Origin: Bryoerythrophyllum caledonicum
Lineage: Eukaryota; Streptophyta; Bryopsida; Pottiales; Pottiaceae
Direction: 5' to 3'
Assembly: GCA_963971425.1 (NCBI GenBank)
Contig: OZ020518.1
Location: forward strand, 7,171,989 to 7,235,988
Length of the DNA stretch: 64,000 bases
The position numbers and the translations under genes are program-made. The notes below the pieces were generated by a model that saw only the letters and a program-made list of their open reading frames with translations, did not search any database and was not told where the DNA came from. Numbering within the stretch: position 1 is the first letter of the stretch; each line of letters starts with the position of its first letter. Of this stretch, positions 1 to 12,200 are shown piece by piece.

Positions 1-113
1 TATTTTTTATTTTACTTCTACTTTTACTTTTACTTTATTCTTTCGAAGTTGTTTTTATAGCTTTTAAGCTCTAATTTTTTGAAATTTCACAACTTTATCA
101 TTTTGGCTCTACA
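1..113 (-). repeat. 3' LTR of the giant element, outer end only
   Basis: This stretch is identical over 113 bases to the end of the right-hand LTR at 28689-28801. The rest of this LTR lies left of the window. It is T-rich on the plus strand. Confidence 0.85.
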
Positions 114-3066
114 TAGCCCTCTTCTTTAAATTGGAGACGCCCTCGTCGACTTCAAAAACCTTTGTTTTTGAATCTTTGACTTTTACACTTCGTCTTCTTT
201 TTATCATTTTCTTTCTCTTTTAGTCTCCTTAAGCTCCATATAGCTTTTCTTCTTATTTATCTTTCTTCTTTAACAATTGTTGATGGTCTTTATTCGCTTT
301 CCATACTTCAATTTTTTTATTTTTTATTTCTCTTTAAGTTTCTATTAATCAGCTTCTTGTAATTTTATTTTATTTATTTATTTATTTTTTTTCATTTTTC
401 TTTTGAATTTTTAGACTTTTCCAAAATCTTTAAACTTCCATTCACCATGTTTCACTTAAACATGTTCTTCATATTTTATTTTTCTTTTTATTTTCATTTT
501 TTATATAAGTTTGGAAAATTAGCACTCATTAGTCCTTACATCACTAGATTAGTATGTTAGTAGTGTTTGTCCTCACCACTAATTACTAATTTTATGTCAC
601 TAATTTTCTTTTCACACTTATCTATTTTTCCTAGTTTATGTGAGCTATCCTATCATACAATTTATGTAATGTGTGTATTACTTCACCACTAATTGTATTA
701 TCTACTTTACTCACATATTAACCTCTTTTCTTTCTTATTTTTCCACTTCTCAATGTTATCATGTTCTCTCTTATTTTTTCCTTTTCATGACAATCTCTCA
801 TTAAATTTATCATGTTCTTTCTTATTTTTTCCTTACTTGAGGATAATTGCTCTTTAACTTTATCATATTTTCTCTTAAAACTAATCATTCTCATTCTCAC
901 ATCTTATCATGTTACTACTCAAGTTTTTTTTTTTTTTTTTTTTTTTTTTTCAATTTTCTCTCTTATTTTTCCCTTTCACTATTTTCCTTTCAGCTAAATT
1001 TAATTTAGTTAAATTTTTATTATGATTATTTTTAAATTCTAATTCTGAAAAATTATTTTTAAAAAGTAAAATTTGATTGGGAGTGGTGACTTTTTCTTTT
1101 TCTTTTTCTAAACTTTTAGCAACTTCTATATTTTTTCATAGAATGGAATAAGAATTACCATAATATTTTTAAGAGTATATTAGATGGTTGCATTTCACTG
1201 AGCATATTCTTGAGCATCATTACAGAATATTCAAAGGATCTTTTGAAGAAATCTTCATGTTTGGAACACGCATGGTAAGTCCAGGGCTTATTACTGAAGA
1301 TTGTCTGGAGTCTCATTTGCAAGCAGGTCCTACATGATCATGCATGTCCTCTAAATTATTTTAATCTTAATTTATTCAGCCATTAATCCCGGTACCTTTG
1401 TAGGTAAATCTGCGTTAGTCGCCCATTCGCACATTCGCATTGTACTTCACACAAAGCAACTCGTCTTTTGATCTTTTCTCAACTTGTATCAGTGGTGGTC
1501 CCGGAATAACCAGAAACTGTGAGTCACTTACAGTTGATCCACTTAGCATGGTATGTGACCCCGAAATTTCCGTGTCTCCAAACTCAGCATGATCTTCCAT
1601 GTTCGTTTTGGTTGCTACACGTAATGACTGCTAAGGCCGTAGGATATTGATAAGTTTAGAGTTGAAGCTTATGCACGTCGACGTAGACCACTTTCTCTGT
1701 CTGTGTCTATGAATGTTGTAAGAACCATACTCTCAGATCTCAATCTTGCATATCCCTTTTGTAAACTTTATTTGACCAATAAGTTTGCACATGCAGATTT
1801 TATACAACAGTATAGAGGGGAGGTGAAATATCCTAGTTGGGCTTCACATTTCAGTTATCCCTCAAAGTTACCCAGTGACATATCCCATATCGTTTGGTGG
1901 AGCTGGCGATACTCAGTATATAGTGGCTGAGTGCGACACTTACCTTCAGTGACAAGCCTGAATGGCCTGGTCTTCTTAAGCCGCAGTTGATACTGCCGTG
2001 GCAGCCTTCGGGCGCTAGTGCCGGGTATACAATGACCTTGAGAGATCCGCCCCATTCCGCTTGGTGTAGTTTAGATACAGGGTAGCCCAGTATAGATACA
2101 GGTAGGTGCAGTTGGAGCACAAATTTTTTTTTCAATTTTTTTTTCATTTGTCTTTTCGATCCACATAGCATGTTCACTGATTTCGCTTTGTGCACCTTGA
2201 TAGTGTCAATTAGAAGTCTTTGTTAACTTTAGTTCATCAAACTAGCAACATTGGAACTATCACTTAGTTTCCATTCGCGGCGTGAGTTCCGAGATGGTGT
2301 CTGCACAGACAGCCTCTATCTGTATTGACATCATCTTTTTGTGTACGTTGTTCTAAATTTTTGAGATCCATTTGTGGTTCATAAATCACCTTATGTCGTC
2401 TTTAGCTTGGGTTCAGAACCCGAGGATCACGATTCGTAAGCTCTTCTTGTAGACATAAGTTAACGTTACTTCGTGAGCAACCTGCACACTTGATATCTCT
2501 CAAATTCCGTTCATTCTTTATAATCCATATTCGTGTTGTACCTCATGTTATACTATCTCATGAACCTGCAGACATCACGCATCTCACAACATCTATCTGC
2601 TCTCACCCATGTGTCGTCAAGTTACAATCATTCTAATAGAATCCGCATTCAATACTGTATGGCCAGTGACTCCCGAAGCTCAATACAAAAAATCCCATTC
2701 CAGTTAGCTCTTAACATATTCATTCTTTACAGTCTGCATCAATACTCCAACTTCCAAGTTCACTGAACTAAACTCATATTCATAATATAGAGTGACACTT
2801 AAAATCTTCAGTTCAAGTCATTGTCCGCCACTGCATGAGCATAAAGTAGAAACTGCACTGTCTGAGATTCGAGTATGATAAAAATCGACTCAGGCTCTAA
2901 CACGGCCAAACTATCATAACAAGTGAACAGTTAATAGCCTCTGGCATATCTTTGTTACTATCACACGTTGAATGATCCCCTGCTCCTCGTCCAATCTTCA
3001 TATTTCTTCCATAATCTTCATACTCCAGGATAGACTTCGGCACTTCTCTCAAACCTGCACAGTTTC
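114..3066. other. 3' non-coding part of the giant element
   Basis: Bases 114-1260 are very T-rich on the plus strand, including a T tract at about 925-950. From about 1260 to 3066 the composition becomes balanced and no convincing coding region is seen on either strand. The only structural sign is the polypurine tract (minus strand) abutting the LTR at 113. Confidence 0.5.
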
Positions 3067-6000
3067 TCAAAGCCTGCGGCGCGTGTCAATCTTCGGTTTC
3101 TTGTGCTTGTACTCATCAGCTAACTCCAAATCCTGGAGGTAGCTCTGCATCTCTATCCCGTCCAAGTTGCGTCGCACGTCATCATCCGTCATGAGATAAG
3201 TCGCATGTGACTTCTGGTATGCCAACCACGTAGTAATTTGATGCTGTCTCTTTGGAGAAAACTCCAATGAGAACATGGAGCTCGGTCCAATGAGAAACTG
3301 CGTAAGTGCCATAGTCTCAAGTATGCGCAGCCAACGCGCGGGCTTCTGCTGAAGCTTGATCCAAATATGGAACTCTGGCTTCGCCTCGTCATACTTGTTA
3401 ACATTCACTATCACCTTGTATTGCGTACATACATAGGCAAGAAAATTGCAGAACACAGCTGCTCGGAAACAAATAGGGTCTGTGTGATACCTGTGTGCTT
3501 CAAAATAAGCACGATAAGAGATCGCACACTCATGCGGTGTAGCAAACGTTCCTGGCACCAAGGGCCAGTTATACGGAACCGAATCCAAGCGCACCCACGG
3601 CGCCCACTTGTATCTTCTCGGTCCATGAAGAGGACACAGATGAGGATTCGTAGCCACTGCTACAGGGACTGCGTGAGTCCAGCTAATCGAAGCTCGTGGA
3701 TACATCTGATCCCATGGCTTCCAAGCCTTCACTGAAAGTCCCACGTCCTCCAGTATCCACTCGAGCGCAGGCCAGGTAGGGAAAGGTTTCTCCTCATCGG
3801 CATCAAACATGATGTCGTAGTTACCGAGGTATCTCTGCTTCATGATCGAACCTCCCACTGGCGCTGCTGCACCTACCCAACCGGGTGACTGGTAATCCAA
3901 AGGAGGAGCACTCAACATCACCTGAGTCTTGAAGTCGTCCGTGTCCATGACGTGAGTTCTTGCTCCCTCCAGGGCTCGCAGCAAGCGCTGCTTGGCTCGC
4001 TGTTGGCCGTAGACATAATGACCCATGGTCATCTCTCCTCGCTGGCCAATCTCTTCCCGCACTCGGGCATACATCAAGGTATTTGATAGCAGGTGCTCGC
4101 TATCTAATTCGTGGAGAAGATTCTCCAATGTCCTCTGCCATCCTGGAATAGCTTCAAAATTCTCAGGAGTGACAAGGGGTCTAAAATCTGGGATCCTCAC
4201 AAGTCTGTATGGTTCCACAGGCTGCTCCGCCTTTCTCTTGTTACTGATTTGAGCTTCTAAGGTCATGTAGTAAAGGAGCACTCTAGTGCCTAAGTCACCA
4301 ATCCACAGATTACACTGATTTGGATTCTCCAGATCAAGGTCAGCTCTTGCTAACATCTCGCACATGAGATTTTGCATGTTAGCAAATGGCTCTGCGCCTC
4401 TCCATAGACGCTCAAATTCGTCGTTACTCAGCTTAGCTCCAGGTGCTAAGTCTGTAAGACGTAAAAACGTATTCTTCTGCAGTTCATAGGCCTTGAACAG
4501 GGAAAAGGGATAAGGTGCCTCCAATTCCTGTTCCCATAGAGCACTCTGTAGCTTCAACCTCGAAGCTTGCTCCGTGGTGAACTGCTGAATGAGCTGAGTG
4601 TTCGCCGCTGTCAAAGTCTGAACACTGCGCTCGAGCGTGGTTACTGTCACAGGATCTGCCTGTACCACCCAACCTCAGCTCATGCAAATCTTTTGCATGT
4701 GTGCGCACTAACGCATCTTTCTCTCGGGTGAGCTTCTCACCGTTTTCTCTTTGGTACTTATGCATTTCGGTGATGTTCTTCACCTTCTGGTTAGCTTCAT
4801 GGACCTCCCTCGTAAGGCGGCCCACCTCCAGCTGAGTTTGCTCATAGTGGGCTGCTTGACCCGCAAACTCCTCCCATCTTTTCTTCCACTGCGTAGCGTT
4901 GGCGGCTGCCTCTGCCACCTTCTCAAGCATCTCAGCTTGTTCTCTTGTCATTCGACTCTCTACCGCGTCCTTGAGAGCTAACGCCTGCTCGTGCATCACC
5001 ACTTGACTCTTCAAAGCTTCGAGCTCCCTCTGCAGACTCTCTATCTCGGTTGCCTGCTCCGAAGTCTTCACTGTGGAGGCCGTCTTGGACTCCATTGCCT
5101 TCTTCCCGGACTCCTCCAATTTCCCCAGTCGCGCCATCAGGTCACCAAGACTCGGCTTCTCCTTTCCTGTCGGGACAGCGCTAGAGGCTCTGGCGGAACC
5201 TGACGGTGTCTTGGTCTGAGGCGATGCTTCGTGAAGCATTGGCTCTTCAGAAGGCTGTTGATCCTCCTTAATCGGTAGTACTATGTATTCCGGGGTCCTC
5301 TCTTGATTCACAGTCATCAATGCCCATGGATGGGGCTCAGGTGTCGGACGTCGTGACGTTTCGGGCAGTGTCGGAGTCTCCTCCAGCTCACATTCCTCCT
5401 GATCCTCCACATAGACTCGCGTCCTCCTTCGCGTTGGCATCTCCGTTGTCTCCGATGGACCTTCCTCCATAAGAGCTGGGCAAAACTCTGATAGATATGT
5501 CGCACAGTGAAAGAACAACCTGTTCCTCGTGTTCTTCCTTGATATCTCCAACTTGATCTGATTGAACACAATCTTCAGCCAGTTGAGTCGTTCGCCATGC
5601 CAGCTCCGATATGCAGCTGCCAAACCTGAAGCGGTGATGATATTTTTTCCTTCCGGAGCCATCAGCAGTCGCTGGTTCACATACTTCAGCCAATCAATCC
5701 AATGATCTTTGGCGCGGTTGATAATGTACCCTGCTGCCACTGCTGCTCCCTTCGGATTTTCGAAAACTTGCATAAGATCAGCTTTACCTAGGTGCTGTAT
5801 GCTGATCAAAGTAGAGCCTGAATCAGGTAGTCCTGGAAAATGGGGAGCGATTGCCTCCAGATTGAAGTGAACCATCTTGTTCTCCATCTTGAACTCATCT
5901 TGAGATCCTTTCTTCGAAGCTCTCCAATATGCTAGTGTTCGCTCGGGATCCGCCATAGGCCACTTCTTGCAGATGAACTCCCACAATCCAGCTTCTTCCA

Positions 6001-6175
6001 ACTTCACCTGATTGGGATCTACCACCTCTTCGGGTATGATCATGAGCGGTGACGGTGCTACCGACCGCTCAGATGCTGGTTTGTTCACCATTTCTGCTCT
6101 TCGTCTTGTCATCAAAAATGGTGCACACATCTCATCAATTTGATCATTTGACAAAATACCATTACTGAGAATCAT
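3067..6175 (-). CDS. Extra 3' ORF block of the giant element (unknown protein, coiled coil)
   Basis: Two long, partly overlapping minus-strand reading frames (4484-6175 and 3067-4668) lie between pol and the 3' LTR, where some plant Ty3 lineages carry an env-like or other additional ORF. I recognise no family. The upstream frame begins with Met-rich sequence near 6175. It then has a globular, Trp-rich part (residues about 60-230), a proline/serine/threonine-rich acidic linker (about 240-340) and a long heptad-like coiled coil rich in Glu, Lys, Ala and Gln (about 350-500). The downstream frame continues with more coiled coil and then a globular Trp/Tyr-rich domain of about 450 residues. No signal peptide or membrane segment is evident, so an envelope role is not supported. 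Base composition is clearly GC-richer than the pol region, suggesting separate origin or capture. Confidence 0.5.
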
Positions 6176-9100
6176 TTTTTTTTTAAAAACTTCTTCTTGC
6201 TTCTAACACTCTTCTTCTGGCTTCTCTCTCACAGCTCTCGGCAAGGTTTGTTTATACAGTTTAATTTTTTTTTCATAACTCTGTATAAAGATTCAAGTCT
6301 ACAGCTATGGACAAACTCTGATTTTCTATTGTATGACGTATGTTTATGAGTCCTCGTTTGTTTATGGCGCTCACTTTCTAACACTCAACCCTCTTGCTTT
6401 TGAGTTTAGTCTTACTCAGGCTTTCTCTCGGCAAGGTCTCCTCTATAGATAGCATGACAATCATCAGGCATAAATTTTGTTTATACAAAAGAGATATGTA
6501 TGTGTCGATATCAGCATCTTTGCATACTGCTGTCGGAATCTGTACACTCTGAAACTTCTAAGAGACAATCGACGATAAGGAGATGATATAATTACTACAA
6601 CATACTCACACAACTACAATTTAGCAAAATGAATTTTTTCTTTTTCAGGTAAAACTAGAATTCAGTAAAGCTGTCATCTCCTTGTTGCTCTCGACAATTC
6701 TCATACTCCACTCACCTTTCAGAGATGACACAGACAATGCTCACGAAGATGCCTGATGCCTGTAGATGCTCAACGTCTGTCGGGCTCGCTACTGTAGATG
6801 CTGGATAATTCTGCATTACTTAGCAAATGCGACAAATTGTGTACTACTCCAGTCTCTTGGAAGCACATACATCATTAATGGTGTTCCCAACATAGCATGC
6901 AAATTCTTGAATATTGTATCAACTTGTCTACATGCGTCTCGGCTTAATATTTTGCCTATGGCTATTCAATTTTTTTTTTTTTTTTTTTTTTTCACGATTA
7001 TAATTTTCTTCACAAGTTTCCTACATTGAACACTCAAGACAACGAATGCACTGGAAATGATACAACCTGCATGGCTTTATAATCTCACCTCACAGGGATG
7101 ACGCAAACGATGCTTGTCTACTACAACCAATGCCAGACGTCCACTCGATCATGCAGATGAACACATGGCACTAATCTCTGTATGCACAATACGCACAGAT
7201 GTTCAGTGATTACCAACAATATTCCACTCATCTTTTCCATGCATACTGACTGCTCATAATCCAGTCTCGTTCACTTTCAAGATTAGGGTTTGAAGTTAAA
7301 AAAGTCTCAATCCATACACAAGCTTCCAGATTATGTTCTCCATTTTTCTTGACAGCCTCTCTATGGTTTCACGTTCATAGTAAAAACTGACAACGTCATC
7401 TAAAAAATTTCACTTCATTTGTTTCTTCTAAGACCAGTGAGCCGCATCTCAAAAATATACACACCAGAATCTCACCTCACAGGTCCAATGCAAACAATGT
7501 TTGACAAACACGACTGACGCGAGACGTCCATTCATTCACGCAAATGAGCACATGGGTGATGATCTCTGTATGCACAACCACGCACATCTTTAGTGGTCAC
7601 AACAATACCCAACCCATTTTCTCCATGCATACCGAACGACTTCATTCCAGTGTCGTCTACTTCCCAGGTCAGGGTTTTTGCCATCTTTACAATTTTGGAC
7701 CTCATGCAAGTTTCATAAGCCTATTTCCAACTTACTCACCAAGCATCGCAACCAGGTTCACGGCATCGTTTCTCTCTTTGAGATTTGTGAGAACGCATAT
7801 TGACGCAACAACAAACAGACTCACCAAGTCTGGAATAGCGGTTTCTGCATAGCATTTTTCTTTTCTCACTAATCTCAGTACTCTGTGTCATAAACAATTA
7901 CTCCTTCCGCTTACACACATAACTCAAAACTCACCTTGTTGAGCGTTACCATCTTTCGGTTCTTGCAGACTAACCGCTCCTCACAAACCGGGTCTCCACT
8001 TCTCACAGGTTGTACGCAAGTCATGCATACAACTTACTCCCAGTAAGTCTCTCAACTCATGATTGTTCGCCTTCACAGTTAGTGTGTGGTGAGATGGTTG
8101 TTCGGCTTCTTGCAGGATTTCCACTAGTAAACTAACTTCCCACCTTGTGGTGTAGTATCAACGGTTGGGTTTCAGTTGTGTTGATTTGAGAGGTTGCTCT
8201 CTACACTCATCACTTCAAAGTACTCAGTTTTTAATTTTTCCTTCATCATGTCCCTCGAGTCTATTCCTGTGATTAAGCTTCCATAGAATGCTAGGATTTT
8301 ACATGCATGGGACTGTTGAGTACTCGTAAGTGATCTCACATCCTCATGCTCGTATCATCAACAATGTACATTCTCATCACTTCTGATCTGACCTCCTGGT
8401 TCCACGTTCCCTTCTCATGAGAACATGTACTACAGAGCAAGCCCCTTTACACCAGTCGATCATCCTAGTGTTTGTTTTTATTTTGTAATTTTTTGTAATT
8501 TTCTATTGTTTTTATTCTTAAAATTTTATTTTTCATTATTTTTGTTGTCTATTTCCACTTAATTAAATTTTCTTTTCCCAATTATTTTTTAATTCTTCTT
8601 CTTCCAAGTTTTAATCCTTTCATTTTTCCTTTTCTCATAAATTAATTAAAATATTTTATGTGTTTTAAAGTTTTAAAATTTGAATTTGGTGAGTGCCAAA
8701 AGGTTCTCTAGTGCCCTACTAATTATCAAATTAGTGTGGTTTTCCCTTTCTGGTCCCACATTAATCTTAGAGAATTATTTTTTATTTCCATTTTTATTTT
8801 TTCAAAAAAATGATTTATTTTTTAGCACGCCATAGTGACTATTATAGCACTTGGTGGCAAATCCGGTCAAGTGAGAGGTTTTTTTTAAATTATGAGTAAT
8901 AAGAATTTGACTCATAATTTTTTTTCAAAAACTTAGACATTTCCTCACTTTCCCTTGGGTAGTTTAGGGTCATTCCGGACCACTAAAAAATATTTTTTCA
9001 ATGGTAATTTATCCTTCTCTTCATCTCATAATTTTCCAATTTTTGTTTTCCCCCTATCCTCTTTTGATAATCAAATTTTTAAGTTACCAAAAGTGACATT

Positions 9101-9287
9101 TTGAAACTAAAATAAAAGAACCAAGTTCTATCACTAGTTATAATGTCATACTAATTAGTAATTTTTTCTTTTTTGACCCAAATTTAATTATTTTAAGAGA
9201 ATTTTTGTGGAGTTGTAGCCAAGGGCTTAATTTAACAATTATTTTTGTTTAGGATTATTGCCCCCTTCTTTAATTCATAACTTGCCC
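6176..9287. other. Spacer between pol and extra ORFs, with diverged tandem repeats
   Basis: No coding region is supported. Two diverged copies of a roughly 200-bp segment lie at about 7081-7290 and 7470-7675 (both start with a tctcacctcacagg-like stretch and share ctctgtatgcacaa). A weaker third relative lies near 6712-6780. From 8460 to 9287 the sequence is very AT-rich. A C/T-rich tract at about 9258-9271 (purine-rich on the coding strand) lies just after the pol stop. Confidence 0.45.
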
Positions 9288-12200
9288 TCAAGTTATGTAT
9301 TGTTTTAAACGATAACCATTATAGCGGGTTGCATGTACATTCCCCTGAAAATCTTGCAGTTCTACTGAACCATTAGGGTAAGATTTAAGTATGCGATATG
9401 GACCAAACCACCTCATCTTAAATTTCCCTGGGAATTTCTGAAATCGACTATCATATAGTAACACTAAATCATTATCTTTTAAAACTTTTGGTTGTAACTT
9501 ACTATCATAGTAGGTTTTTCGTTGTTTCTGAATAGCTTCCATGTTTTGGAAAGCTTGAGCTCTTACCTCATCAAGACGCTCTAAAGTATCATAACGTTCT
9601 CTCAAAGATGCAACATTTCCAAGTCTCTCGGATATTGCTACCCGTAATGAAGGTACCTCCACTTCAATTGGTAACATGGCCTCCAAACCATATACTAACT
9701 GAAATGGTGTTGCTTTAGTTGTAGTTTTTATGGTGCATCTATATGCCCATAATGCATTATTTAGTTCATAATCCCAATTAGATGCATTCCCTTGTAATGT
9801 TTTAGTTATGATCTTACAAAGTATGCCATTAGACTTTTCAGTTTGTCCATTAGCTCTAGGATGATAGGGTGTTGACTTACGATGCTTAATGAAATATTTT
9901 TGCAACATTTTTTCAATAGTATCATTGATAAAGTGAGTCCCTCTATCACTAACAAGTTCTTTTGGACACCCAAATCTGGTAATGATATGTTCATAAATGA
10001 ATCTGGCAACAGTATCCGCATCATCATTTTTAGTGGCAAGGGCTTCTACCCACTTAGTCACATACTCTGTTGCAACTAAGATGTAACGCTTTTGACCCTC
10101 ACGACTAGGTGGTTTAATGGGACCTACAAAGTCAATCCCCCACTTCTCAAAAGGAATTTGTGCTAAAATTGGGGTTAATGGCATAGCCTTAGTGGCTGTC
10201 GGTTTACCAACTCGCTGACAAGGATCACATTTTTTAACATAACTAGTGGCATCGGCAAAAAGCGTGGGCCACCAATATCCAGCTCTTAATGCTTTTTGAG
10301 CTGTGGCCCAACCCGCAAAATGCCCTCCACAAGCATCATTATGACAACCGACTAAAATCATAGACACCTCACTAGGATTTATACATCGTCTAAGTACATC
10401 ATCTTTGCCTCTCTTATAGAGAACACCACTTATCATAGTGTATGGTAAAGATTGATGAACTAATTTAGTTTTATCTTTGCTAGTGTATTCAATGGGAAAG
10501 GTGCCCTTTGTCAAATAGTAGATAATATCAGCATATTCTTTTGGAATTATATCCAGTACCTCCACACCCTCTTTAACACTAAAGATGTGTGCATCTGGAA
10601 AATTATCATCTATAGACTCTGGATTAATAGTTTCACTCAAACGTGACAGAAAATCTGCATTTTGATGTATTCTCCCTGGTCTGACATTGATGGTAAAGTC
10701 AAATTCTTGCAATAACAAAACCCACCTTGCAATACGGCCACTTAGTTGAGGTTTATTGATCATATACTTTAAAGCATCATGATCAATATGAAAGGTAAAC
10801 TTATATCCCAATAAATAATGTCTATATTTCTGAACAGAGAAGATCATGCCAAGACCTTCTCGTTCGGTTACAGAATAATTCCTTTCTGGGGCACTTAACT
10901 GCCGACTTGCAAAGTAAATTGGTCTATCATGACCTTTAGAATTTTTCTGGCTTAAGACACTTCCGATTGCCACATTAGAAGCATCAACATACACTTCAGA
11001 AGGCTTTGACCAATTAGGAGGAATCAGAACAGGTGCTTTACTAAGACGACGTTTTAACTTGTTAAAGGCCTTAGTACAATCATCTGTCCATACCCCTGGT
11101 AGTAATGTTTGTTTTGTTAAAACATTCAAAGGTGCTGCTATAAAAGCAAACTTATATATAAATCTTCTATAATAGCCCGTTGCACCTAGAAATCCCTTTA
11201 GTCCAGTAAGATGTTCAGGTATGTCCATTTTGAGGATAATGTCAACTTTGTCTGGGTCAACTGATATTCCTTCACTTGAAACAACATGACCTAATAATTT
11301 TCCACATACAGTGGCAAACTCAGACTTAGCAGCATTTATGGATATACCATACTCTCTACATCGATCAAAACATTTCTTTAAATCTTTTGCATGATCTGCC
11401 TTAGAACCAAACACACAAAAATCATCTAAAAATATCTCCATGAATTTTCTAAGATATTTTGTGAAGGCTTGAGTCATAACTCTTTGGAATGTTGCCGGAG
11501 CATTACACAATCCAAATGGCATGACATTATATGCAAAAGTTCCCCAGTCTGTGGTGAAAGTGGTCAATGGTTTATCTTCTGGGGCTATTTGAACTTGGTT
11601 ATAACCCGAGAATCCATCCAGGAAAGAATAACACTCATGACCAGCTACACCATCTAGGACTGCATCAGAAAATGGTAAAGGAAAGAAATCTTTCTTGGTT
11701 GCTTTGTTCAACTGTCTAAAATCCTGACAAATACGGATCTTACCATTCTTTTTAGGTACTATGACAATAGGTGACACCCACTCACTAAATGGCACGGGAT
11801 AAATGAAATTACATTCCAGTAATTTATCAATTTCCTCTTTAACCATTAGAGAATACTTTGGGTTCATCCTATATTGCCTTTGCCTAACAGGTTTAGCATC
11901 CGCTTCTAGGATAATCCGATGTTGACAAACATCAGGAGGTATGCCCTTCAAGTCTTTGTAAGTCCAAGCAAAGGCATCCTTTTCCTTCAAAAAGAATTCC
12001 AACCACTCATCATATTCTTTAGGACTTAGTCCATCATAGAGCTTAATAGGCTTAGGATCTTCCTTAGTGCCTAAATTCATTTCCATAGTATTTTTTACTA
12101 AAGGACGAACACTAGGTACTTTGTCACCTAATAATTCATCAGATTCTGACACATAGGGAGGTTCCTTATCAGATTCACCCTCAATAGTAATATTAAAAAT

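Noticed and set aside
1703-2195. Short frames on both strands in the giant element's 3' region
   Set aside because: No motif, no partner copy in the window and no composition signal.
3067-6175. Envelope gene of the giant element
   Set aside because: Position fits but there is no signal peptide, membrane anchor or glycoprotein-like cysteine pattern.
9255-9275. Second polypurine tract next to pol as the true element end
   Set aside because: No LTR sequence follows it. The LTR match is at 1-113, next to another purine tract.
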